DNA from: JBILCM01 sp044353165
GTDB taxonomy: Bacteria; Bacillota; Bacilli; Paenibacillales; YIM-B00363
Assembly (NCBI GenBank): GCA_044353165.1
Contig: JBILCM010000029.1
Coordinates: 1-28,446, forward strand
Direction: 5' to 3'
Length of the DNA stretch: 28,446 nucleotides
This document shows, in pieces, positions 8,011 through 16,026 of the stretch; the stretch's first letter is position 1, and each line of letters opens with the position of its first letter. The notes under the pieces were generated by a model. The model was not told the DNA's origin. It was given only the letters and a program-made list of their open reading frames with translations, and did not search any database. A program made the position numbers and the translations under genes.

Positions 8011-9573
8011 TTATTTTTTACGTAGTTTGGGCCATCGATCCAAATCATCCCTTGTAATCAGGCCAAGGGACAGGGCGGCAAACAAATACACGATGAACCC
8101 AACAGTTAATGCGACAATAAACCGGATAAGCGGTGAGGAATGCCAGTCAAAGACAAACAGCGTGTGTGCAATCCATCCTGTAGTTAAGGCTGCGAGGGCG
8201 GTTTTTAACAGAACGGAGATGGAGAAATGAAACTTTACAAAGCGAGTCACGCTGTTCCAATGCAGCATCGTAACCAATACAATGTTGACATTGATTGCTG
8301 CTAGCACACCATAAATTCCGTACTGTGGGTTTGAAGCTAAGAAAGCAATGAGTATTAATTTTAATGCAGCACCATAGAAAGTGTTTAATAATGCGGTTCC
8401 CGGACGGTCCAATGCTTGTAATGTGGCCTGCAGCGGACCTTGAAGGTATACAAACAGGGCAACAGGTGCCATCAGCCGAAGCATCGTGCCTACTTCCGCA
8501 TCGGCATACAAATAATAACAAATCGGTTCAGATAGAACATACATAAATACTGCGAAAGGCGCTCCGCTTACAATCGCTAATTTAATACTTTGATGAAGCC
8601 TTTTGTGAATCATTGCCGTGTCATTCCGAGCGGCTGCCTCAGATAATGAGGGCACAAGCGAGACGGATAATGCATAAGTCAGCACTCCAGGTAAGAGCAG
8701 AACTGGAATGACCATGCCCTGCAAAGTGCCATAAAGGGTCGTTGCCGCAGAAGAAGCGACGCCAGCGATTGCAAGCGCCTTAACCGTTAAGACCGATTCG
8801 AGGAAATAGGAACCGGACCCGACAAGACGACTTCCCGTAACAGGCACTGCAATGCCGGTAAGTTTGGGGAACAGACGCCACATCCGTATGAAATTTCGAT
8901 TTTCGGTGTGGGACTCTAGAACGGGATGTGTGCCTGGAAGCGGCTTCGTCTTGTTATATTGGAGCCATATGACAACAAGTCCAAAACATTCGCCAACGGT
9001 CACACCCAGCATGGCACCCGCAGCGGCATAAGCCACGCCATAAGGCAACATGATGGATGCTAGCAGCAGCATCGCGAAAATTCTTGCAATCGTCTCCACC
9101 ACTTGGGAGACGGCTGTTGGCATCATATTTTGGCGACCTTGAAAATAGCCGCGGAACACTGCGGCAATACCGACGATGAGAAGCATGGGGCTCATCGCAA
9201 GCAAGGTGAAATACACCCTTGAATCGTTCAAAAGCTCATTAGCGATCCAACGAGCACTCAAGACCAAAGGAAACGTAATAAGGATAGCAGTGGCGATTAC
9301 CACGGTTAACGCGAGGCGCAAAATATCCTTCACTTGTGATGCATGCCCCTCAGATTCAGCTGCTGCGACCATCTTTGCTACAGCTAGCGGAATCCCCCCT
9401 GTAATTAATGTCAGCAAGACGATCAGTGTCGGATAACCCAATTGATAAAGACCAACACCTTCTGCACTGATAACGCGAGGCAATGCAATTCGAGGTACAA
9501 AGCCAAGAATGCGATTGAGCATCCCCGCACCAAGCAGAATGATTGTCCCTTGGATGAATGTTTGTTTGCGCAT
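8011..9573 (-). CDS. spoVB: SpoVB-like lipid II flippase-family membrane protein
   Basis: A 520-aa member of the MOP/MATE-like polysaccharide export superfamily, with about fourteen hydrophobic segments. The N-terminus MRKQTFIQGTIILLGAGMLNRILGFVPRI and the following EGVGLYQLGYPTLI are characteristic of SpoVB and its paralogues, which act in spore cortex peptidoglycan synthesis, probably translocating lipid-linked precursors. I chose the ATG at 9573 because it gives the family start and has AGGAAGGAA upstream. An in-frame ATG at 9609 would add 12 residues of non-family sequence. The location between the DUF421 gene and comN matches spoVB of B. subtilis. Other SpoVB-family paralogues (YtgP, YkvU) cannot be fully excluded from sequence alone, but the synteny favours SpoVB. 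Confidence 0.88.
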   Translation of the reverse strand: MRKQTFIQGTIILLGAGMLNRILGFVPRIALPRVISAEGVGLYQLGYPTLIVLLTLITGGIPLAVAKMVAAAESEGHASQVKDILRLALTVVIATAILITFPLVLSARWIANELLNDSRVYFTLLAMSPMLLIVGIAAVFRGYFQGRQNMMPTAVSQVVETIARIFAMLLLASIMLPYGVAYAAAGAMLGVTVGECFGLVVIWLQYNKTKPLPGTHPVLESHTENRNFIRMWRLFPKLTGIAVPVTGSRLVGSGSYFLESVLTVKALAIAGVASSAATTLYGTLQGMVIPVLLLPGVLTYALSVSLVPSLSEAAARNDTAMIHKRLHQSIKLAIVSGAPFAVFMYVLSEPICYYLYADAEVGTMLRLMAPVALFVYLQGPLQATLQALDRPGTALLNTFYGAALKLILIAFLASNPQYGIYGVLAAINVNIVLVTMLHWNSVTRFVKFHFSISVLLKTALAALTTGWIAHTLFVFDWHSSPLIRFIVALTVGFIVYLFAALSLGLITRDDLDRWPKLRKK

Positions 9574-9646
9574 CGCATGCGGTTCCTTCCTATGGCAGTC
9601 TCCTAACATGAATATGAAGCGTGTCCAACCATCATGCTTTGTTTTG

Positions 9647-9655
9647 TGTTACAAT
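9647..9655 (+). promoter_or_regulatory. Extended -10 promoter for comN
   Basis: TGT followed by TACAAT (9650-9655) is a good extended -10 element. No good -35 lies at the usual distance. A transcript from about 9662 would have a short leader carrying the GGAGGG site (9673-9678) of comN. Confidence 0.5.
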
Positions 9656-9686
9656 GAGAATAATTTATCTCCGGAGGGAATTGTGA

Positions 9687-9929
9687 ATGGATGATCAGAG
9701 CGTTCGCGAGATGCTCGATGAAATTTGTGAGAGCAAGGCTGAAGAATTACGCCTGTTAGGTTATGATACGGTAACTCGGGCGGAAATTTGGGATTGCGTG
9801 AACGCAAAATATAAGGAGACACCAGCGATACATCAGCTAGTCAACGATATTTTGTCGTTGCGCTCGACGTATCTCATGCATTGGTTAACGATGCGCGCTT
9901 GGAAAAACACAGATAAACCAACGTTTTGA
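9687..9929 (+). CDS. comN: ComN-like post-transcriptional regulator (YrzD family)
   Basis: An 80-aa soluble protein matching the Post_transc_reg family. The conserved centre is EELRLLGYDTVTRAEIWDCV followed by VNDILSLRSTYLMHWL. In B. subtilis ComN (YrzD) controls comE operon mRNA after transcription and localises to division sites and poles through DivIVA. It also lies between spoVB and secDF there, which supports the assignment. The ATG at 9687 has CCGGAGGGA eight bases upstream. Its TGA stop (9927-9929) is embedded in the -35 box of the secD promoter. Whether the competence role holds in this organism is not shown. Confidence 0.85.
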   Translation: MDDQSVREMLDEICESKAEELRLLGYDTVTRAEIWDCVNAKYKETPAIHQLVNDILSLRSTYLMHWLTMRAWKNTDKPTF

Positions 9930-9954
9930 CTCATTTTTTCCACGTCGGTATAAT
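9926..9954 (+). promoter_or_regulatory. Near-consensus sigma-A promoter of the secD operon
   Basis: TTGACT (9926-9931), a 17-base spacer (9932-9948) and a perfect TATAAT (9949-9954). Transcription should start near 9961, giving a leader of about 30 bases with AAGGAG at 9972-9977. The comN stop codon lies inside the -35 box. Confidence 0.9.
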
Positions 9955-9991
9955 GAATCTAATTGGATTGGAAGGAGCATCTACGGAAGTT

Positions 9992-11224
9992 ATGGATATG
10001 AAGCGAATGGTAGCATTTATCCTAATCGTACTGGTGACGTTGGGTGTCGCGGCAACAACGAGTTTGCCGATTGCTAAAGACATTAAGCTCGGATTGGATC
10101 TTAAAGGTGGATTTGAAATTTTGTATGTTGCTCAACCACTTGTGGCTGGGCAAGAAGTGACGCCGGAGGCGCTTCGTGAGACAGCGCGCAGCTTGGAGAT
10201 GCGGGTGAACGCACTCGGCACGTCAGAACCGGAAATTACACCTGAAGGAAAAGACAGAATTCGCGCCAAAATTGCGGGTGTGCAGAACGAGGCAGAATTA
10301 CGAGAACTTCTGAAGAGACCGTCAGAATTAACTTTCCGCGGTCCGGATGGCGCGAAAGAGATGATAGGCAGTGATTTTGCGCAAGGCGGAGCATCCGTTC
10401 AATTCAACCAAGCGGGACAGCCTTATATTCAGCTCCAAGTGAAGGAAGCAGACAAATTTCGTGATGTGACCCAAAGATTGTTAGGTAAACCGCTAGCCAT
10501 TTATCTTGATGAAGATATGTTGTCTGCGCCAACAGTCAATGCTGTGATAAACAACGGACAAGCCATTATTGAAGGTTCTTACTCTTACGATGAAGCCAAG
10601 AAATTGGCCGACGTCATCAACTTGGGAGCATTACCTTTAAAGCTAACAGAGAAATATACACAGAGTGTCGGTGCTACACTGGGCCAACAATCGCTTGAAA
10701 AAACCTTACTTGCCGGAATCATTGGCTCCATTATTGTTTTGATATTTATGCTTGCCTTTTATCGTGTTCCCGGTGTGGTTGCCTCCATTACGCTCATCAG
10801 TTACACATGGTTGTTGCTCCTTGCATTTAAGTTGATGGGTGTCACTTTAACATTGCCAGGTATTGCTGCCTTTGTTCTTGGTATTGGCATGGCCGTTGAT
10901 GCCAACATCATCACGTTCGAGCGGATAAAGGATGAAATACGTAATGGGAAATCCATCTTGTCTGCATTACGTGCAGGGTCCAAGAGCAGCTTCGGTACGA
11001 TCATGGATGCGAACTTGACGACGATCCTGGCAGCCGCTGTCATCCTCTTTATTGGCAGCAGCTCGGTGAAAGGGTTTGGCATTATTCTGATAGCCAGCAT
11101 TATTGCAAGTATTATAACCAATGTATTTTTTTCACGTCTCCTCTTGTCGTTGCTTGTTCGAAGCAAAGCCATCAACAAACCAAGTCATTTTGGCGTGAAG
11201 GAGGCGGACATCAGTGCGCTATAA
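9992..11224 (+). CDS. secD: Protein translocase subunit SecD
   Basis: SecD works with SecF and YajC to complete Sec-dependent export using the proton motive force. The protein is 410 aa. The first transmembrane helix (about residues 6-24) is followed by the family signature KDIKLGLDLKGGFEILY. A periplasmic-type P1 region follows, with RVNALGTSEPEITPEGKDRI. Five further helices (about 245-395) carry GIGMAVDANIITFERIKDE and GFGIILIASIIASIITNVFFSRLLL. An upstream in-frame ATG at 9926 is excluded because it lies within the -35 box, before the transcription start. ATG 9992 fits the AAGGAG at 9972-9977 with a long spacer. ATG 9998 is possible using GGAAG at 9985-9989. B. subtilis has a fused SecDF; here secF is a separate gene overlapping by 11 bases. 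Confidence 0.94.
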   Translation: MDMKRMVAFILIVLVTLGVAATTSLPIAKDIKLGLDLKGGFEILYVAQPLVAGQEVTPEALRETARSLEMRVNALGTSEPEITPEGKDRIRAKIAGVQNEAELRELLKRPSELTFRGPDGAKEMIGSDFAQGGASVQFNQAGQPYIQLQVKEADKFRDVTQRLLGKPLAIYLDEDMLSAPTVNAVINNGQAIIEGSYSYDEAKKLADVINLGALPLKLTEKYTQSVGATLGQQSLEKTLLAGIIGSIIVLIFMLAFYRVPGVVASITLISYTWLLLLAFKLMGVTLTLPGIAAFVLGIGMAVDANIITFERIKDEIRNGKSILSALRAGSKSSFGTIMDANLTTILAAAVILFIGSSSVKGFGIILIASIIASIITNVFFSRLLLSLLVRSKAINKPSHFGVKEADISAL

Positions 11225-12104
11225 AATTCAATTTGATTTTATGAAGCATACAAGAAAGTTTTTTATTTTTTCCGTGTTGGTATCATTGATTGGTATTTTA
11301 GCCATCGCTTTTTTTGGATTGAACTTCGGCGTTGATTTTCGTGCGGGCACGAACCTCGATATTGCCGTCGGGAAACCCGTGACATCAGAACAAGCAAGAG
11401 GGTTGATTTCACAAGCTGGCTTTAACGATGTGTCGATATCTGTTGGTGGTCAGGGGGACCGTGTGACAGCGCGCTTTCCAGTGACACTCACACAACAACA
11501 GGTTCAGTCCGTCGAGCAACAATTCATCGATACATTCGGCAAACAAGTGTCTAAAGAAGAGAACACAGTAGATCCTCAGTTGGCACGTGAGCAGTTGACG
11601 AATGCAGGTATCGCAGTTCTTGTTGCGAGCTTGTTCATCATCGTATACGTCAGTATTCGCTTCGAGTGGCGGTTTGCTGTGGCAGGCATTGTTGCTTTGT
11701 TGCATGACGCGTTTATTGTCATCACGGTGTTCTCTATTTTTCGATGGGAAGTCAATCTTCCGTTCATTGTTGCCGTATTGACGATTATAGGATACTCAAT
11801 CAATGATACGATCGTGATTTTTGACCGTATCCGGGAAAATTTGCGGTTTGCAAAGTTGAAGTCCGCCGCTGACTTGTCGCAATTAACGAATAACAGCATC
11901 TTACAGACGTTCACCCGTTCGGTGAATACGGTTGCTACGGTACTCGTAGTAGCCATTGCATTGTACATTTTTGGCAGTGAATCAATTCGATTGTTCTCAC
12001 TAGCCATGATTGTGGGCTTATTCGCGGGAGCTTATTCATCCATCTGTATTGCTTCACCGTTATGGTACGTGCTGAAAAAAGGGAGCATCGGGAGGTCCAA
12101 ATGA
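11214..12104 (+). CDS. secF: Protein translocase subunit SecF
   Basis: SecF is the partner of SecD in the SecDF-YajC complex. The protein is 296 aa, starting at a GTG with AAGGAGG (11198-11204) nine bases upstream, inside the end of secD. It has an N-terminal helix (about 14-36), then the family motif FFGLNFGVDFRAGTNLDI. A short extracytoplasmic region follows, then five helices with GYSINDTIVIFDRIREN, the signature shared with SecD. The C-terminal helices include LFAGAYSSICIASPLWY. The stop overlaps the next start as ATGA. Overlaps at both ends indicate co-translation in one operon. Confidence 0.96.
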   Translation: MRYKIQFDFMKHTRKFFIFSVLVSLIGILAIAFFGLNFGVDFRAGTNLDIAVGKPVTSEQARGLISQAGFNDVSISVGGQGDRVTARFPVTLTQQQVQSVEQQFIDTFGKQVSKEENTVDPQLAREQLTNAGIAVLVASLFIIVYVSIRFEWRFAVAGIVALLHDAFIVITVFSIFRWEVNLPFIVAVLTIIGYSINDTIVIFDRIRENLRFAKLKSAADLSQLTNNSILQTFTRSVNTVATVLVVAIALYIFGSESIRLFSLAMIVGLFAGAYSSICIASPLWYVLKKGSIGRSK

Positions 12105-13036
12105 CGAGAGCGCAATTCACACAAGTGGAAGCTCTCGGTTGGCTTGGTATTCTCGCTAAATTAGCATTGGCCATTATGAAAGGCATAATTGGTTGGTTAG
12201 CCAACAGTAAGGCTTTGATTGCAGATGCAATGTTTACAACAGCGAATGTCGTCCGCTCCATTGTGGAGCGGGCGCCTCAGCCCAAACACGGAATCGGTAA
12301 TGACAGTTCACAGCCTTTGGCTCGAATCATCGCTTCTGCATTGTTGATGTTTTTAGGTTTCGAAGTGGCGAAGACTTCTTTTGAATCTATCTTCATCCAT
12401 CAGAACGGATTAAAGCCTCTACATGGATTTGTACTGATCGTGCTTATTGGAGCCATTGCTGCGAAAGTGGTGCTGGTTCAATCCTGGTGGCGACCGGCTT
12501 GGCGTTGGCGTAAGGACGCGTTATTTAACAATGCTTTGGATCGTCGAGAAGAGTTGGTTGTTTCATCGGTTGCACTCTTGGGTGTTGGAGCGGCATGGCT
12601 TGGGAACGTGTGGAATATTCACTGGTTGTATTATGCTGACCCTATAGCGGGGCTAATAGTTGCACTATGTATGATATGGATAGGCATACGATGGATTCGT
12701 GATTGTACTCATCATACATTCGATCGTGCGCTGCCAGCCGATGAACGTGCAGCGCTTGTGCGTGTCGTTCAAGATGTGAAGGGTGTAATTACGGTGGCTG
12801 TTCTCAATGCCAGAGAACACGGACACTATGTCGTGGTTGATATCAATATCCATGTGAACCCGAGCATCTCCGTTACCGAAGGTCACGAGATCGGTAAAGC
12901 CGTGAAATACGAGTTGATGCAAAGATTTTCACATGTGTCTGATGTTTCGATTCACGTCATTCCTTACAATCATGGGTTTCCTTATCGACATACAACAGAT
13001 CTGAACAAACACGAAGCTCCCGCAATGGTGCATTAA
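12101..13036 (+). CDS. CDF-family membrane protein with altered metal-binding sites
   Basis: A 311-aa protein with the cation diffusion facilitator layout: six hydrophobic segments (about residues 12-225) and a C-terminal cytoplasmic domain (VDINIHVNPSISVTEGHEI and VSIHVIPYNH). The family motif region LANSKALIADA is present. The usual HxxxD or DxxxD of helix 2 is replaced: position 45 is Phe and position 49 is Asn (DAMFTTAN). In helix 5 the usual HxxxD is Asp147 and Glu151 (ALDRREEL). The HPYGHG-type loop after helix 2 is also degraded (PKHGIGNDSS). Ordinary zinc transport is therefore doubtful; a changed substrate, a regulatory role or partnership with another CDF are alternatives. The ATG at 12101 overlaps the secF stop and has GGGAGG five bases upstream; an ATG at 12062 lies within secF. 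Confidence 0.8.
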   Translation: MTRAQFTQVEALGWLGILAKLALAIMKGIIGWLANSKALIADAMFTTANVVRSIVERAPQPKHGIGNDSSQPLARIIASALLMFLGFEVAKTSFESIFIHQNGLKPLHGFVLIVLIGAIAAKVVLVQSWWRPAWRWRKDALFNNALDRREELVVSSVALLGVGAAWLGNVWNIHWLYYADPIAGLIVALCMIWIGIRWIRDCTHHTFDRALPADERAALVRVVQDVKGVITVAVLNAREHGHYVVVDINIHVNPSISVTEGHEIGKAVKYELMQRFSHVSDVSIHVIPYNHGFPYRHTTDLNKHEAPAMVH

Positions 13037-13063
13037 TCTAATGAAGTATAGGGAGGCTTTCTG

Positions 13064-15472
13064 ATGCTTTCGCCGAAGACGCAATGGAAGGTGCAAGCCA
13101 CAGATCCCACGTTGGTTGAACAATTATGTACAACTTACAACATTGGTCCGTTACTGGCATCGTTGTTAGCCAATCGCGGCTATGAAGCGGATCAACTACG
13201 GATTCTGCTTTCTGACCATCCCGACTTTCATGATCCTTACCTTATGGATGGAATGGACAGAGCCGTCGCACGTATTCGACATTCGATTCGCAACAATGAG
13301 AAAATACTCGTTTATGGAGATTATGATGCGGACGGGGTTAGTAGTACGTCACTTATGATCCAAGTTCTCCGTTCTCTAAAAGCTGATTTCGAATACTTTA
13401 TTCCACACCGCACACAAGATGGTTATGGCCTTCATACAACTATTTTAGAAAAAGCGCGACTGAAAGGTGTATCTTTGGTCATCACAGTGGATACTGGGAT
13501 CTCCGCTGTGAAAGAAGCGGATGCTGCTAATAAACTTGGGCTTGATTTAATCATTACAGACCACCATGAACCACCTGAACAACTGCCCAGTGCTTATGCG
13601 TTATTGAATCCAAAGCTTCCCGGCAATCGGTATCCTTTTCAAGGTTTAGCGGGTGTTGGGGTCGCTTTCAAATTAGCACATGCATTACTCGATCGAGTGC
13701 CCTTAGAATGGGCGGAATATGCCGCGCTCGGTACGATTGCGGATATGATGCCGATGATCGGCGAGAATCGATTTATCGTGAAACTGGGTTTGGAGCGTCT
13801 GAGGTCAAATCCAAACCTTGGTTTAGCTGCTTTGTTGCGAACCGCAGGGGTGACTACGACCGATGCTACTTCAGAAACTATTGCCTTTCGTGTTGCCCCC
13901 CGCATCAACGCTGCAGGTCGATTGATTAGTGCAGACGATGCTGTGAGACTCTTAGTCACAGATGATCCCATCGAAGCGGATGCATTGGCGAATCGGCTAG
14001 ATGCGTTGAACAAAGAGCGCCAACAACTCGTAGAAACAACCGTACAACAAGCTGTAAGTCTTGTTGAAGATATAACGCCAATCCCTGATGCGATTGTTAT
14101 TGCATCGAAGCAGTGGAATCCCGGGGTTATTGGCATTGTTGCGTCACGCTTGGTTGAAATTTTTGGTAAGCCTGCTGTGGTAATTGCAATAGACCCTGAA
14201 ACAAACATCGGCAAGGGTTCCGCACGCTCCATTCCTGGTTTTCATCTCTATGATTCTCTGAAAGCATGTTCACCGTGGTTGGAACAATTCGGAGGCCATG
14301 AATCCGCGGCCGGTTTAACGGTACAAGCAGACAAACTTGCATCGTTCACAACGCAATTTCAGCTTGCAGCGCAGAACAGAATAACGCCTGAAATGAAAAT
14401 ACAACATACCGTTGTTGACGCAATTGTCGATATTGCTGATGTGACGATTACATCGATTGATGAACTTCATAAACTAGCGCCCTTCGGTATATCACACCCT
14501 GCGCCCACGTTTATGATGCGTAATTGTCAAGTAACGGATTGTTATCCCGTAGGGAAAGATCGCAAACACGTAAAGATGAAAATAACAGATGGTACGGGAG
14601 ATTTGGATGCGATTGGTTTTGGTTTCGGTGATCTGGCGTTGCGTATGACAGGAGATGCCCCGCTTGAATTGGTAGGGGAGTTGGCAGTGAACCAATGGCA
14701 AGGCAGGAAGTCGCCCCAATTGATCATTAGAGATGTGAGTATTTCACGAATGCAACTTTTAGACTGGCGGGATGTGTTCAAACCGAATGTGGTATTAGAG
14801 CGAATGGCAAGCTTTAAATCAACGCATTGTCGCCATGCTTTCCTTCTAGGTATGTATGAGGACTGCCCTGCAGGATGGGAAGATCAGTGGTTGCAAGTTC
14901 CTTGGTATCGACTAGATTATGATGGTGCACAACCCCAACCACTCAACCTGATGGCCCGGCAACAACCGCTGTTCGATTGTACGGATTTGTTCCTCGTGGG
15001 GTGTCCTTTTCCTTACGAGCAGTTGCAATACGTACGGACTTTATCACCAAACATCGGTAACATCATTTGCCTCAATGATTTCACGCCGATATCCACACCT
15101 CTGCAGACCAAAATGGATAGAGCGTGGTTGTTGAAAGTTTATACTCTTTTCAAATCTTTAGGAGAAGTTACTGTAAGCGATGCCTTATCCATCATTGCTG
15201 CGCAAACAGATTGTTCCAGGCGCAGTGCGGAGTTTGCACTGAAAGTATTTACAGAACTAGATTTTGTGGACACACATAGCAGTCAAGGCATGTTGCGATC
15301 TCGTAACCGTGCAGCAAAACGCGAGTTAGCGCAATCACCAACTTATTGCAAAGAAATGAAAGCAAGTATAGCCAAAAGAGAGTGGGCGGCGGCTTCATCA
15401 TTACAATTGCGCAGATGGATCATGGAAGAGGCAACACATGAACACAATGCAATGGAGGAGTTTACACGATGA
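13064..15472 (+). CDS. recJ: Single-stranded-DNA-specific 5'-3' exonuclease RecJ
   Basis: RecJ degrades single-stranded DNA 5' to 3' in recombination and mismatch or base-excision repair. The protein is 802 aa, the long Firmicutes form. DHH-family motifs are DYDADG (residues 86-91), DTGIS (143-147), TDHHEPPE (165-172) and the later GTIADMMP. The DHHA1 motif GGHESAAGLTV is present, followed by an OB-fold (about 455-570). A C-terminal RecJ_C-type extension (about 575-790) with LLKVYTLFKSLGEVTVSDAL is typical of Bacilli. GGGAGG lies nine bases before the ATG. The stop overlaps the apt start as ATGA. All catalytic motifs appear intact. Confidence 0.96.
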   Translation: MLSPKTQWKVQATDPTLVEQLCTTYNIGPLLASLLANRGYEADQLRILLSDHPDFHDPYLMDGMDRAVARIRHSIRNNEKILVYGDYDADGVSSTSLMIQVLRSLKADFEYFIPHRTQDGYGLHTTILEKARLKGVSLVITVDTGISAVKEADAANKLGLDLIITDHHEPPEQLPSAYALLNPKLPGNRYPFQGLAGVGVAFKLAHALLDRVPLEWAEYAALGTIADMMPMIGENRFIVKLGLERLRSNPNLGLAALLRTAGVTTTDATSETIAFRVAPRINAAGRLISADDAVRLLVTDDPIEADALANRLDALNKERQQLVETTVQQAVSLVEDITPIPDAIVIASKQWNPGVIGIVASRLVEIFGKPAVVIAIDPETNIGKGSARSIPGFHLYDSLKACSPWLEQFGGHESAAGLTVQADKLASFTTQFQLAAQNRITPEMKIQHTVVDAIVDIADVTITSIDELHKLAPFGISHPAPTFMMRNCQVTDCYPVGKDRKHVKMKITDGTGDLDAIGFGFGDLALRMTGDAPLELVGELAVNQWQGRKSPQLIIRDVSISRMQLLDWRDVFKPNVVLERMASFKSTHCRHAFLLGMYEDCPAGWEDQWLQVPWYRLDYDGAQPQPLNLMARQQPLFDCTDLFLVGCPFPYEQLQYVRTLSPNIGNIICLNDFTPISTPLQTKMDRAWLLKVYTLFKSLGEVTVSDALSIIAAQTDCSRRSAEFALKVFTELDFVDTHSSQGMLRSRNRAAKRELAQSPTYCKEMKASIAKREWAAASSLQLRRWIMEEATHEHNAMEEFTR

Positions 15473-15990
15473 CGATCAATTTTAAAGACTATGTCCGAGT
15501 GATTGAGGATTTCCCACGTACAGGCATTCGATTTAAAGACATTACGACGTTGTTAGGGGATGGCGCCGCTTATCGTGCAGCGATCGAGGCGATTGCACAG
15601 CAGTTGAGTGGCAAGAAGATTGATGCTGTTTGCGGTCCAGAGGCGCGCGGTTTTGTAGTAGGTGCTCCGCTTGCAATCGCACTTGGTGTTGGATTTGTGC
15701 CGATTCGCAAAAGCGGGAAACTCCCTTCTGAAACGATCGAAGCCGCCTATGACCTGGAATACGGGAAAGATAAGCTCGCGATTCATAAGGATGCTATCAA
15801 GCCGGGTCAGAATATATTGATAGCTGACGACTTGCTTGCAACTGGCGGGACGATTGCGACTTGTATAGACTTGATTCATCAGCTAGGCGGCAATGTAGTC
15901 GGCGCAACGTTCCTCATTGAACTCACGTATTTGCAGGGACGCGATCGAATGAAAGGCATTGATGTTCAGTCTCTCATTACATATTCGTAA
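15469..15990 (+). CDS. apt: Adenine phosphoribosyltransferase
   Basis: Apt salvages adenine with PRPP to give AMP in the cytoplasm. The protein is 173 aa. Family features are FPRTGIRFKDITTLLGDG (residues 15-32), the GPEARGF loop (56-62), the flexible-loop region IRKSGKLP (79-86), and the PRPP-binding motif LIADDLLATGGT (117-128). The ATG overlaps the recJ stop, so the two are probably translationally coupled. The recJ-apt-relA order is conserved in Firmicutes, placing purine salvage next to the stringent-response enzyme. Confidence 0.97.
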   Translation: MTINFKDYVRVIEDFPRTGIRFKDITTLLGDGAAYRAAIEAIAQQLSGKKIDAVCGPEARGFVVGAPLAIALGVGFVPIRKSGKLPSETIEAAYDLEYGKDKLAIHKDAIKPGQNILIADDLLATGGTIATCIDLIHQLGGNVVGATFLIELTYLQGRDRMKGIDVQSLITYS

Positions 15991-16026
15991 AAATTACAAA
16001 AATTTCTCTAGGAGTCTTGAAAAAGT

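Noticed and set aside
9926..9991. Longer SecD N-terminus
   Set aside because: The start lies in the -35 box of the operon promoter, upstream of the predicted transcript.
11576..12007. 143-codon antisense frame within secF
   Set aside because: It is opposite intact secF with no initiation signal; the composition reflects the complementary strand of membrane-helix codons.
13639..14232. 197-codon antisense frame within recJ
   Set aside because: It is a shadow of the recJ coding strand with low-complexity Ser/Ala/Thr composition, no ribosome binding site and no recognisable domain.
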